This document shows positions 22,701 to 30,074 of a stretch of DNA of 64,000 bases, in pieces. Source of the stretch: Cellvibrionaceae bacterium 1162T.S.0a.05 (GTDB lineage: Bacteria > Pseudomonadota > Gammaproteobacteria > Pseudomonadales > Cellvibrionaceae); the NCBI GenBank assembly GCA_000964245.1, contig LANB01000001.1, forward strand, positions 2,508,392-2,572,391, read 5' to 3'. Numbering within the stretch: the stretch's first letter is position 1; each line of letters starts with the position of its first letter. The translations under genes were made by a program, and so were the position numbers. The notes under the pieces are model-generated. The model had not been told where the DNA came from, did no database searches, and saw nothing but the letters and a program-made list of their open reading frames with translations.

Positions 22701-22917
22701 GAGCGCTACGCAACCAGAAAGGTGTTGCGTCGGGAATTAATATAGCAATGCGTGGTGTGCTGGATGCCTGACGGATCTGGTTTTGCGCAGACAAGTATGG
22801 GCTGAGTAGTGTAAAAATAAGTGAGGCTAGAAAAAGACCCGGCCATTTTTTAAAGTCAGGCAAGGTAAACCTGGAATGTGATTGGTTAGTTTTCAATATT
22901 TGCGTATTTAGCGTCAT
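19774..22917 (-). CDS. Hybrid sensor histidine kinase with two periplasmic binding domains
   Basis: A 1047-residue two-component hybrid. An N-terminal membrane anchor or signal (about 24-44) leads to a type 1 periplasmic sugar-binding-protein-like domain (about 50-360, RIAILIPDATPFW). A second, unrelated SBP_bac_3-like domain (about 400-630) follows, then a membrane helix (about 640-663). The kinase core has phosphoacceptor His686 (NMSHEIRTPMNAI), the HATPase N and G boxes (NLLSNAIKF, GSGLGLNICK) and a C-terminal receiver with Asp979 (ILMDCQMPIMDG). No HPt domain is present, so phosphate must pass to a separate protein. The first domain suggests a sugar-like ligand, the second an amino-acid-like one; neither is proved. 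It is a single-gene unit with no response regulator beside it. Confidence 0.92.
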   Translation of the reverse strand: MTLNTQILKTNQSHSRFTLPDFKKWPGLFLASLIFTLLSPYLSAQNQIRQASSTPRIAILIPDATPFWLRSAQFGEKAARDLGFDVEVFNANHKLEDFLKYARVAIANGAQGIVAQGHANIEIDLLALADKHNIPIILVNTAGSTHNFSPRTHYKSWIGSVLPNDFNAGQALARQLITVAQERDIDEFHILAISGKEPQVKASSSDSRIAGLKHFLENNNLTYSLEIVHGGWQPELAQKLFSNAWTHNPSINIVWSANDNMARAVADKISELGIVNKPIIGGIDWDLETVDYLLEDKIQVSVGGHFLDTAWAVVLMNDYLQGFDFAHQGVEFSSLMVSSTRKDLSRFQPFFSHQPDGIDFNWFSLLANSQAASYDFSLGNTLATRNRSRIIVSQAERQWLLANQEIQVFDTFNTPPVSLLNDEREYVGISSDLLNLVLKRLNLVYTHQRFRSHAEVTNNLSTSERAIAPVIQYNPSGYGHIATSNTYLEIPLVFVAKSHLQLEDNLEKLKPLDIALVNSHLQTNTIRQIRFEHADISFQLFEESEGALAALADGDIDIVVDNKSTMESLLALPRFSGFSIHGNIGYSTELSFAVSRNSPELLSLLNKSIDSLQASEVDAIKKRWQTLVANGNFGSGTIISWIIPLIVALTVAIVLVSIYIKNLRKASEATIAANEAKSLFLANMSHEIRTPMNAIIGLTTLLLKTELKNTQRSQVNKIQQASKNLLGIINDILDYSRIESGKIEIEQVAFNLRQELRSLVEVMKIEASTKKIEIQFSLDNDIPEILIGDGLRVRQICLNLLSNAIKFSPENSQIRFGVQLKERTEEVLKIQINVSDQGIGMSQQQLEKIFKPFTQADSSTTRKFGGSGLGLNICKMLAEEMGGSIKAESKVDQGSDFYVNLQLGHDYSLPTNEKNERAQNSMRKTEMQGKILLVEDNSLNQEVAILLLEDFDLEISVANNGQEAIEKAQSTQFDCILMDCQMPIMDGYDATRTLRQLDNYKNTPIIALTANAMQGDREKALTAGMNDYLSKPIDEGQLHTTLVKWLN

Positions 22918-23256
22918 GTCCGGGACAGAGGATGTAGGATTTATTGAAAAAATACACGATAAATAATGTAACAGTTTTTACTTTGGTTGTTCCTGTCTGC
23001 TTGTGTCTAATGCTCCGTCGCATTCTTCGTCAACAGTATTAAGATACAATTTTCAAGGGGAATATGAATTTGATCTTTCAATGCCTAATAAAGTGACTGA
23101 AATTCAAAAGGCTTGGGTCGTTAGTCTATTCATCAGGTTTTTGACTAAGTATAGACACTTTTGAACACTAATTTGGCGCCAAACACCTTGTTTGGCGCCT
23201 TTTCAAGCCGGGTAGTGGAACAGGCCCGGGACTAAAAGCAACAGATTTTCAGGGCC
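22918..23256. other. Intergenic region with a perfect hairpin
   Basis: An AT-rich gap upstream of the sensor kinase gene. Its one clear structure is GGCGCCAAACA-CCT-TGTTTGGCGCC at 23175-23199, a perfect 11-bp stem with a 3-base loop and TTTT on the plus side. It lies 58 bases downstream of the M15 peptidase stop and may stabilise or end that transcript. No coding frame is convincing. Confidence 0.5.
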
Positions 23257-24198
23257 TTACAAGCCCCAGCGTGCGCGCGTGCCGCGTACATCGACATGAA
23301 CGAAAGGGCCATGTGCAGCATTACTTTTGTAAAGTCCAATGCCACCGCGCAGGTCTGCGGGCAGCGACTTTGATAGTTTTTCCATTAAGTCATAGAGCCA
23401 GCGTGCATCGGCAACGTTGATTTTGCCATCTTTATTGACATCATCCATATACATGTTTTTGGGTGCGACATCGATATAGATGTCAGCAGCACCGCCATAA
23501 ACATGTCGGCTATTTGGGACATTGCCGATGCTTTTGTTGTACCAGGGAGTACGGTATCCGCTCATAACTTCAAAACTGTCTGCCTCAATGCCGGCACGGT
23601 TCACTTCCGTCAGCAGCAATTCCAGTTTCTCTAGCAAGCGGGGCCGTAAGAAAAGGTATTTTGGGTAGGCGCTTTCCTGTTTGCACAGGAATTGGCCGAG
23701 GCGAAAGTGAGGGCTTACCGGTAGATCAAGCATATCCTGATGGACTTCAATAAAGCCGGGGGGCGCCCTATAGCTTTCAAGACCTTTCAGGGGAGAGGGG
23801 TACCACCCCATACGGTAACCATTGAGTCGCCCATTTTTATCAACGTTTTTAGCAGACCTGAGTACGAAAACCTGGTTCAGGATCTTTTGGCCTTTTTTAT
23901 TGACGATCTCTAATTGGTGATGGCCTGCCTCTTCTCCTGCAGTCCAGCGATAGGTGTTAACGTCGCTGGCAACCGGGCTGCCATCGACCAGGAGGTTAAA
24001 AGGTTCTTTGCTTTCAACCAGTAAACTTTTCATGGGTAATACATTGCGAAAACTGATTTTGTAGCCAAGGGTGCGGCCGTCAATTTTTACGTCAAAGTCA
24101 GCCCTTTCCTCGGTGTAAGTAGAGGCGTTGTGACTCAAAAAAATTGAACTGGAAAGTAATATGAGTAATACACGGCGAATATTAAAAAACGAAGGCAT
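23257..24198 (-). CDS. M15-type (DUF882-like) peptidoglycan peptidase with EF-hand-like loop
   Basis: A 313-residue exported protein. After a signal sequence (RRVLLILLSSSIFLSHNAS) comes a beta-rich N-terminal part (about 25-120) and then an M15/DUF882-type catalytic domain (about 150-313). Zn-site motifs are SRHVYGGAADIYID and HGPFVHVDVRG, as in E. coli MepK (YcbK). A loop DVNKDGKINVADARWLYDLM (near residue 253) looks like a calcium-binding EF-hand of the dockerin half-repeat kind. ATG 24198 starts 6 bases after the L,D-transpeptidase stop; an earlier start at 24228 would overlap it. The same pairing occurs in E. coli (ycbB-ycbK), supporting a role in cutting or remodelling cross-links. Confidence 0.85.
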   Translation of the reverse strand: MPSFFNIRRVLLILLSSSIFLSHNASTYTEERADFDVKIDGRTLGYKISFRNVLPMKSLLVESKEPFNLLVDGSPVASDVNTYRWTAGEEAGHHQLEIVNKKGQKILNQVFVLRSAKNVDKNGRLNGYRMGWYPSPLKGLESYRAPPGFIEVHQDMLDLPVSPHFRLGQFLCKQESAYPKYLFLRPRLLEKLELLLTEVNRAGIEADSFEVMSGYRTPWYNKSIGNVPNSRHVYGGAADIYIDVAPKNMYMDDVNKDGKINVADARWLYDLMEKLSKSLPADLRGGIGLYKSNAAHGPFVHVDVRGTRARWGL

Positions 24199-24203
24199 AA
24201 AAT

Positions 24204-25832
24204 TTACTCTGAACGAAGCGCCGCCCATAGGGGCGCATCACGGTTATAGATGTCTTTGCGGAATTGCAAACGGTTTGCTCTGTCTACCCACGCCGTCCAG
24301 TATTCTACATGGACCGGCAATAGGGAATCGAGGTAAACGGTTTTGGTTTCACCACTTTCAAGCAAAGCGTTTAATTTGTCTGTGTCCCATTTTTGATTTT
24401 GTAAAAGGTAGTTTGCCAATTCAATGGGGTCAGCAAGGCGAATGCAGCCAGAACTGAAGGCGCGCTCACTTTTTTTGAAAAGATCTCGACCAGGAGTGTC
24501 GTGAATATAGACGTCGTGGCTGTTTGGAAACATGAATTTCATTTGCCCTAAAGCATTCAGGGGGCCCGGAGATTGAACCATGCGAAAAGGAAAATTCCGC
24601 CTGGAATATTGAGTCCAATCGACCTCATTATGATTAATAAGTTCAAGGGTGCCAATATTGTAGAGTTTAAATCCGAGGCGATCGAGGTAAGTCGGATCTG
24701 TTTGTATATCCGGGAGTTTGTCTTCCACGGCTAATCGATGAGGAACCGTCCATGTGGGGTTGAAGACGATAAAACGCAAGCGATCACTAAAAACCGGGGT
24801 TTTTCTATACTGCCGTCCGACAATAACCGGTTTTTCGAAAACCACTTCATTCTTTTCGTAAATACGTAAAGTGAAGTCTGCAATATTTACCACCAGAAAA
24901 CGTTCGCCAAAGTCTTCGTCGAGCCAGCGCCAGCGCTCCATGTTTAGATACAGCTGTTGCAAGCGCTCCCCGGGTGAGGTGTTCAGCGCGTCCAGGGTCG
25001 CTTTGCCAATGATGGCATCGGTGTCAAGACCATGCTGTTGCTGGAACATTATTACGGCAGCTTCCAGGTGAGCGTCATAGTGGTCCGGGTTTTCTGTGAC
25101 AATGAAACCTTCCTGACTGTCGATCAGATTATCGGTTTCTCCAAATTCCTGTTGCCAGAAATGCAGGTGTTGACGAACCAGGGTAAGGCGAGGATCAATA
25201 CTACCAGGTTTCATTGCGGGGCCGACATTGACCTGCGGCCATTCCCGGTCTTTGTATACGCGTAGTTTCCGGGCGGCATCGCGAAGCCGAAAATAGCGAA
25301 TCTGATTTGGTCGCAATGTTTCAAAAAGGGTAGACGGCGTTTCGCCCGCTGCAACCTGATGCAGAATTTTCAAGGGTTCAAAATCCCGGCTTTTGCTTTG
25401 CCACATATCATTTAATGTTGAGGGATCGGTTTTACCCATCCGCAAATGCAGAGCGAGTGTGAGAAGGGCGTCACTGAGCAAAACTTCCAGCTCTACCCTG
25501 TCATTGTTTTCATGACTGGCGAGCAAATTCTTTATATTTGTGAGGTGATAGTTTTCAGGCATCAGGCCTTCATGCTCGATACTTTCAATCTCCCTTAATA
25601 AATCGTAAACCTGATCGTTTGCCTTTCCGTCGGAAAACCATACAGAGCGGAAGAGTTGCTCATTGTAAAACTGAATCTGTAAAGCAGCACTTGCGAGCTG
25701 CTCGCCTCGAACTTCCGCAGGATAGCCTGCAGTCCAGGCTTTGAATTTTTGTCTCAAAGTGTCTTCGAAGGCAAGGCTGGTATTTTGAACCAGGAATACA
25801 AGAGCAAAAAGCGAGAGGGGTTTGATACTCAT
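24204..25832 (-). CDS. L,D-transpeptidase, YcbB/LdtD-like
   Basis: A 542-residue exported enzyme that forms 3-3 peptidoglycan cross-links. A signal peptide (about 1-21) is followed by an N-terminal scaffold (about 40-215), a peptidoglycan-binding domain (about 235-300, VIMFQQQHGLDTDAIIGKAT) and the YkuD catalytic domain (about 305-500). The catalytic motif is HDTPGRDLF then SSGCIRLADP, with Cys463. Length and order match E. coli LdtD. ATG 25832 begins the signal peptide; an ATG five codons earlier (25847) is possible. The M15 peptidase gene follows directly, so both are probably made together. Confidence 0.93.
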   Translation of the reverse strand: MSIKPLSLFALVFLVQNTSLAFEDTLRQKFKAWTAGYPAEVRGEQLASAALQIQFYNEQLFRSVWFSDGKANDQVYDLLREIESIEHEGLMPENYHLTNIKNLLASHENNDRVELEVLLSDALLTLALHLRMGKTDPSTLNDMWQSKSRDFEPLKILHQVAAGETPSTLFETLRPNQIRYFRLRDAARKLRVYKDREWPQVNVGPAMKPGSIDPRLTLVRQHLHFWQQEFGETDNLIDSQEGFIVTENPDHYDAHLEAAVIMFQQQHGLDTDAIIGKATLDALNTSPGERLQQLYLNMERWRWLDEDFGERFLVVNIADFTLRIYEKNEVVFEKPVIVGRQYRKTPVFSDRLRFIVFNPTWTVPHRLAVEDKLPDIQTDPTYLDRLGFKLYNIGTLELINHNEVDWTQYSRRNFPFRMVQSPGPLNALGQMKFMFPNSHDVYIHDTPGRDLFKKSERAFSSGCIRLADPIELANYLLQNQKWDTDKLNALLESGETKTVYLDSLLPVHVEYWTAWVDRANRLQFRKDIYNRDAPLWAALRSE

Positions 25833-26028
25833 TTTCCAGATGAACATAGGGGACGGCTAAAATATTCCTGTTAGAAAGCGTTGATTACCAAGCTTATACC
25901 ATAGCTTCGGATTTTCCGCTGCAAATTTACATAGACTGTGCGATTAAATTGAAATCGAGGGCGATTACTCGCGGACAGTATCCGCAGACAAGGTTATCCG
26001 CATACAAATAACCTGGATGCAGAAACTG

Positions 26029-26058
26029 GCGAGCCTTTTCAGAACAGAGCAGGCTCGC
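26029..26058 (-). terminator. Hairpin after the lipoprotein gene
   Basis: GCGAGCC pairs with GGCTCGC, 9 bases beyond the stop codon of the lipoprotein gene on the minus strand. The tail (CAGTTTCTG) is a weak U-tract, so it may be a stabilising hairpin. Confidence 0.4.
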
Positions 26059-26066
26059 AAAGTGGA

Positions 26067-27755
26067 TTAAATGCCAATGCGGGAAGGTAAACGGGCTTCG
26101 CAGTCATCGCTGGTTTCGGGCAAGCTTGAGGTTTGCAGAAAGCCTTCTGCGCTGTGCCATTCTGCAATTTCGCCATCGAAGTCAAAACGCAGGACCTTGT
26201 ACTCACTGTTATCAATCATCTCTGAGCCTGCTGGCTTGATAATGCTCTGGTAAGTTGACCCGAGGAAGGTCAGCGTGAGCAACAAACTGTAGGACCCCTG
26301 GTTTTGAACATTGGTACCAAGCAAACTCCAGTGGCCCTCGATAATTTCCCCGCGCGTACTGCCTTCACCGAGTGAGCCATCGATATGGGCATTTTCGATA
26401 TGTTTGGCGCAGGCGATCAAGGTACCGTTTTCTGCTGTGGGGTCGCCAATAAAAAATAATTCAACTTCACTATCATCCAAATGGTCGGGGGCGTAGCCCA
26501 AATCCAGGTCGGAAATTCTTAGTTGCATACCCCCTATTTGCGTAAACGGTGTCGCGCCTTCGGGTAAACCGGCGGCGGACCCGATCTCTTCTTCTGAGTC
26601 AAAATCGTCACCGCTAAAATCGTTGCGAGCAAGTTCCGAGACTGAGGCGTCATCTTCCGCCATGCCCTGAACCAGTGCTGTTACCAGATCCGCGTTATTC
26701 TCATTCATAATAAATTGCAGGCCGGTGTTGAGACTTGAGTCTTCGCCATTTTCGTTAATGGATTTGATGATCAAGGATTCCAATACGCGCGCGCCACCGA
26801 TCGCTTCTTCCTGGGTAAAACTGCTCGCATTGCGATTGATGAGGACGTCGACGGTCGGTGAGATTTGCGAAGCGACATTTATTGCGCGTGAGAGTCTTTC
26901 AGGGTTGCTTTCACTCCCCAGGTCTGCCGGCATCTCAAAATCCTTTTGCTGGTACAAGGCGCGCACACTTTCTTCCGAGCGATCAGCAATGCTTGCCAGC
27001 GCAGCATTGTTGCCTAATACCTCGTCGAGGCTCATATTGCTCTGTAGAACATAGTTGGCAATTTCATCGTACACATATTTACTCGCATCATTCGGTGTGC
27101 CGAAGTCGGAACCAATACTGTCGTAATTATCTTTTAGAGTATCGGCTAAAACGGTGACGGTCTTGTGTACTTTCAAGGCGGTGTTGAGTAAGCGGGGGTT
27201 AATATTGTCTTCGCTCGCGTAGTCAACATCCAGATCGTTTTCACTGATGCCAATCGCTTCCATCACAATGTAACGTTGGCTGTCGTCAACATTGACCAGC
27301 AGGGTGGTGAGAGGTGAAATCACGCTGCTATCAATATGTTCTTCGCTGGGGTCGAGACCAACACGTCGCGCCATCTGACCTTCGAAGGGCTCCCCGGTCA
27401 GAATATCGTAACCGCCATCAACCCGAATGACTGCTGAACTGATATCTGTATTTGAGCGCAAACAGTATTGGGCGAGTTCTGCACTGACGTCATCGCGGCA
27501 ATAATCTGTATCGGTCAGCGGATTGTAAGAGTAGTAGCCTTGATTATCGGTAAAGGCAAAGGGTTCCCATGCATTGCGGGTACCGTCATTGTTGCTATCA
27601 ATAAAAACGGTCGCACGTGCCAGATGGCCATCTATTGCGAGCCCACTGATAGAGGTATCTATTAAAGCGGGTGTGCCTTCATCCTGGCCATCACCGCCAC
27701 CACATGCTGTTAAAAAACCGGCAAGGAAAATTGGAGAAAATTTTACATACTTCAT
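26067..27755 (-). CDS. Large lipoprotein of unknown function
   Basis: A 562-residue lipoprotein with a clear lipobox (FLTAC, Cys18) followed by GGGDG. Residues about 35-80 form an SdrD B-like or carboxypeptidase-regulatory-like beta module (ATVFIDSNNDGTRNAWEP, DNQGYYSYNPLT), common in marine gammaproteobacterial surface proteins. The middle is helical and acidic. The last about 170 residues are beta-rich with two cysteines (IACAKHIEN, DDCEARL). I do not recognise the whole. ATG 27755 is chosen; a GTG at 27764 is possible. It follows the TraF_2-type gene with only 16 bases between, so both are likely one operon and may act together at the outer membrane. Confidence 0.75.
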   Translation of the reverse strand: MKYVKFSPIFLAGFLTACGGGDGQDEGTPALIDTSISGLAIDGHLARATVFIDSNNDGTRNAWEPFAFTDNQGYYSYNPLTDTDYCRDDVSAELAQYCLRSNTDISSAVIRVDGGYDILTGEPFEGQMARRVGLDPSEEHIDSSVISPLTTLLVNVDDSQRYIVMEAIGISENDLDVDYASEDNINPRLLNTALKVHKTVTVLADTLKDNYDSIGSDFGTPNDASKYVYDEIANYVLQSNMSLDEVLGNNAALASIADRSEESVRALYQQKDFEMPADLGSESNPERLSRAINVASQISPTVDVLINRNASSFTQEEAIGGARVLESLIIKSINENGEDSSLNTGLQFIMNENNADLVTALVQGMAEDDASVSELARNDFSGDDFDSEEEIGSAAGLPEGATPFTQIGGMQLRISDLDLGYAPDHLDDSEVELFFIGDPTAENGTLIACAKHIENAHIDGSLGEGSTRGEIIEGHWSLLGTNVQNQGSYSLLLTLTFLGSTYQSIIKPAGSEMIDNSEYKVLRFDFDGEIAEWHSAEGFLQTSSLPETSDDCEARLPSRIGI

Positions 27756-27771
27756 AATTGACACCCGGATA

Positions 27772-29085
27772 TTAAAAATATTCTTGAAATGCGATCAGGA
27801 AACCGAAATTACGCGGGAGCGTCGTGCCGTCCACGGACACTTCTTCGGTGCCGTAATTCACTTCCAGTATCCAGCTTTGAAATAAGGTCAAGCCCGCGTT
27901 GAAGGCAGCAAGCTGTGAGCCCGCCATATTTTTTTGGTAGCCCAAACGCAATGAAGGAATTGCCTTTCTGCCTGATTCGTATACCCCGGCAACTTTCATC
28001 CAGCGACGTTCATTGCCAACCGCGTCGACATAAGAGTCGGTATCCCATGCGGCGCTGAGTAATAAGTTATTTGAAAATTTGTAAAGCCCGTCCAGGGTCA
28101 GGCGCGAATACTGGCGATAAACTTCGTTTGCGTTGATTTCGCCTTCTACCTGAGTGTAATAACGCGCGACTTCACAATTGCTACGTGCGGCAGAGGCATC
28201 GGGGAGTTCTTCACAGTTTCCACCAATTTCGCCGTAGGCGTAACTGGGGCCATTTACATTTTTGAAGGTAATGCCGGTGCGAAACTTTTCGGTGTCCCAC
28301 ATAAAACCGACATCGAGACTAAAAGCCGTTGTCGATCGCAGGTAGCGATCATATTCATCCTGAATCACATCAGAAATTTCTTCGCCAGCCATTTCGGTTA
28401 AGGCGAGTACCTGCTTGCTTAACTCAATTTTGTTCATGCTCAAGCGGACGCCGCCGTAGATATCGCCGTCATAAGGGGAGCTGCCATCCCATTCAAGCAG
28501 GCGGCTATAACCGAGACTGATGCGGTTTTCCACAGCGCCTTTTAAATATACCGAGGTATTGGTACTGAAATTACCGTTCTGATCGTTGTAAGCCAGTTCG
28601 TCGTCTAGCACGCTTGCACTTAACAAACTATTCCATGTGTATTCGCTGAAAAATGTGCCGCCAAATTTGGATGAGCGATAATAAAGAGGAAATACCGGGA
28701 GGTGAACCTGCATACCGTTGGTGACGTAACCTTCTTCACCCATTTGTTCGAGTACATTGTTAAAGTGATCGAGCGTTTCCTGAACGGAGTCTGTGGCGCT
28801 GGCAGGGTCATCCAGCAAATCCGCAAGGTCTTGTAGTTCATCGACAAAATCATCGACCTTGCCCAGCTCATTGTATGTCCCGATACCGGGGCCAAAGCTC
28901 ATTCGCCATTTTTCGTCTTTGGCAACTTGCAGCTCTGCCATTGCGGGGTTGGATGCTGCTGCGTACAGAGAAAAGTGATTTGCATTTGAGCCTGTATTAA
29001 CAAAATCATTTGCCACAACCGGCATTGCAACATATGCGCCGCTTAAAAGAGCACATCCGATTTTAAGCAGGGTTCCTGATTTCAT
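27772..29085 (-). CDS. TraF_2-family outer-membrane protein
   Basis: A 437-residue protein with a signal peptide (about 1-25, ending VVAND) and the pattern of the family that Pfam calls TraF_2: an FSLYAAASNPAMAEL start, a helical insert (about 75-115) and beta strands to a terminal phenylalanine (AFQEYF). The family name comes from a distant likeness to F-plasmid TraF, but such chromosomal members are FadL-like outer-membrane barrels and no conjugation gene is near. Two cysteines (GGNCEELPDA, RSNCEVARY) suggest a disulphide loop. The start follows GAGGA. It heads a two-gene operon with the lipoprotein. Confidence 0.78.
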   Translation of the reverse strand: MKSGTLLKIGCALLSGAYVAMPVVANDFVNTGSNANHFSLYAAASNPAMAELQVAKDEKWRMSFGPGIGTYNELGKVDDFVDELQDLADLLDDPASATDSVQETLDHFNNVLEQMGEEGYVTNGMQVHLPVFPLYYRSSKFGGTFFSEYTWNSLLSASVLDDELAYNDQNGNFSTNTSVYLKGAVENRISLGYSRLLEWDGSSPYDGDIYGGVRLSMNKIELSKQVLALTEMAGEEISDVIQDEYDRYLRSTTAFSLDVGFMWDTEKFRTGITFKNVNGPSYAYGEIGGNCEELPDASAARSNCEVARYYTQVEGEINANEVYRQYSRLTLDGLYKFSNNLLLSAAWDTDSYVDAVGNERRWMKVAGVYESGRKAIPSLRLGYQKNMAGSQLAAFNAGLTLFQSWILEVNYGTEEVSVDGTTLPRNFGFLIAFQEYF

Positions 29086-29575
29086 GCTGATTCCTCAAAG
29101 TCTGTGTAAATGAGAAAACATCCAGCGTGCTGGCGCTTTCCGCGATAGCGCGCTTTGATAACTCCCTGGTGGTAATCGCGCGCCCTTCGTTAAAGCTAGA
29201 CAATAAAACGCGTAGCGGGCTTGAAAAGATCGGGCATATAAGGAAACAGTCTGGATAACACCTATTAAGAAGAGTGCTTTATAAAGGTCTTTGAAGAGCT
29301 GACATTGGAGGGCAATAAAGTACCTCGCTTGTCACCAGAGAATATGAGCGGGTGTCAATAGCCTTACACATACTTAACCTGCAATAATCTGTTAGCGGAA
29401 TATGTCGAGCTTTTGGCGAGCACTCTCGTATTGCAGTGCCCGCGATGCGAGCTCAGAATGGTGCTGGGTGGCGGGCAATTCACCGTAAAATCGTTTATCA
29501 TGCGGTTTAGAGGTTCAGGCGAGCCGGTATGCACAATTCTTGATTCCGGGTTGAATGTCAGAAACAGGATCCAGC
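29086..29575. other. Divergent intergenic region, no recognised feature
   Basis: 490 bases between the TraF_2-type gene and a small plus-strand gene. No open frame, tRNA or clear repeat could be supported. It must hold the promoters of both directions, but no near-consensus pair stands out. Confidence 0.4.
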
Positions 29576-29794
29576 ATGAATAAACCCGAGGATGTTTTAC
29601 CCGATGTGCGTGACGGTCTGAATAGAAAAGAGCGAGCTATTCTCTATTGCTTGCATCAGACTCAGGCGGAAATGCGTGGACGCAACGTTCCTACCATCAT
29701 GCTTTACGGGAGAGTGTTGGAATTGATTGATATCAGTGAGCACGAGTTTCAGACAATACTCGCACGAATGACCGGGCTGACGAAACTGGATTAG
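29576..29794 (+). CDS. Small hypothetical protein
   Basis: A 72-residue soluble, mostly helical protein (MNKPEDVLPDVRDGLNRKER at the start). ATG 29576 follows AGGA at 6 bases; ATG 29555 would add seven residues but has no ribosome-binding site. The sequence is well-formed with charged helices (NRKERAILYCLHQTQAEMRG, ISEHEFQTILARM) that look like a small winged-helix or helix-turn-helix fold, but I cannot place it in a family. It stands alone between AT-rich non-coding stretches. Confidence 0.55.
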   Translation: MNKPEDVLPDVRDGLNRKERAILYCLHQTQAEMRGRNVPTIMLYGRVLELIDISEHEFQTILARMTGLTKLD

Positions 29795-29827
29795 TCGTAT
29801 ACAGATGAGTCGCGTGTGGTTTGGCAG

Positions 29828-29859
29828 CGTATAAACGTATAAGCGTATAAGCGTATAAA
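29828..29859. repeat. Four tandem 8-bp repeats
   Basis: CGTATAAA, CGTATAAG, CGTATAAG and CGTATAAA follow each other without gaps, 34 bases after the small hypothetical gene. This is a slippage-prone microsatellite; the number of units could vary between strains. Confidence 0.85.
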
Positions 29860-29931
29860 AGTTTCATTCTAAAAAAGTACAAAAAGTTAGCGAAGGATGT
29901 CGCCTCAGGTTCATAAGGAACTGAATGCAAA

Positions 29932-29984
29932 AACTTTCTAAAAAGACTTTCTAAAAAGGCTTAATAAGACTTAATAAAAAGTCC
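29932..29984. repeat. AT-rich imperfect tandem repeats upstream of the membrane-anchored protein gene
   Basis: ACTTTCTAAAAAG occurs twice in a row and is followed by GCTTAATAAG and ACTTAATAAAAAG. The block ends about 90 bases before the next start codon and may overlap its promoter. Confidence 0.7.
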
Positions 29985-30074
29985 CATCAAAACGAAGAAC
30001 AGGAAATATACACAGGATGTGTTTGTATGAGCAAAAAGGAAATGATTTAAATACAAGAAAGGAGTGAGTATCCC

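Noticed and set aside
27772-29085. TraF-type name suggesting a conjugation region
   Set aside because: No other transfer, relaxase or mobilisation gene is near; the family includes ordinary outer-membrane proteins.
29828-29984. Short regular repeats considered as a CRISPR array
   Set aside because: Units of 8-13 bases without spacers and no cas genes; these are simple tandem repeats.
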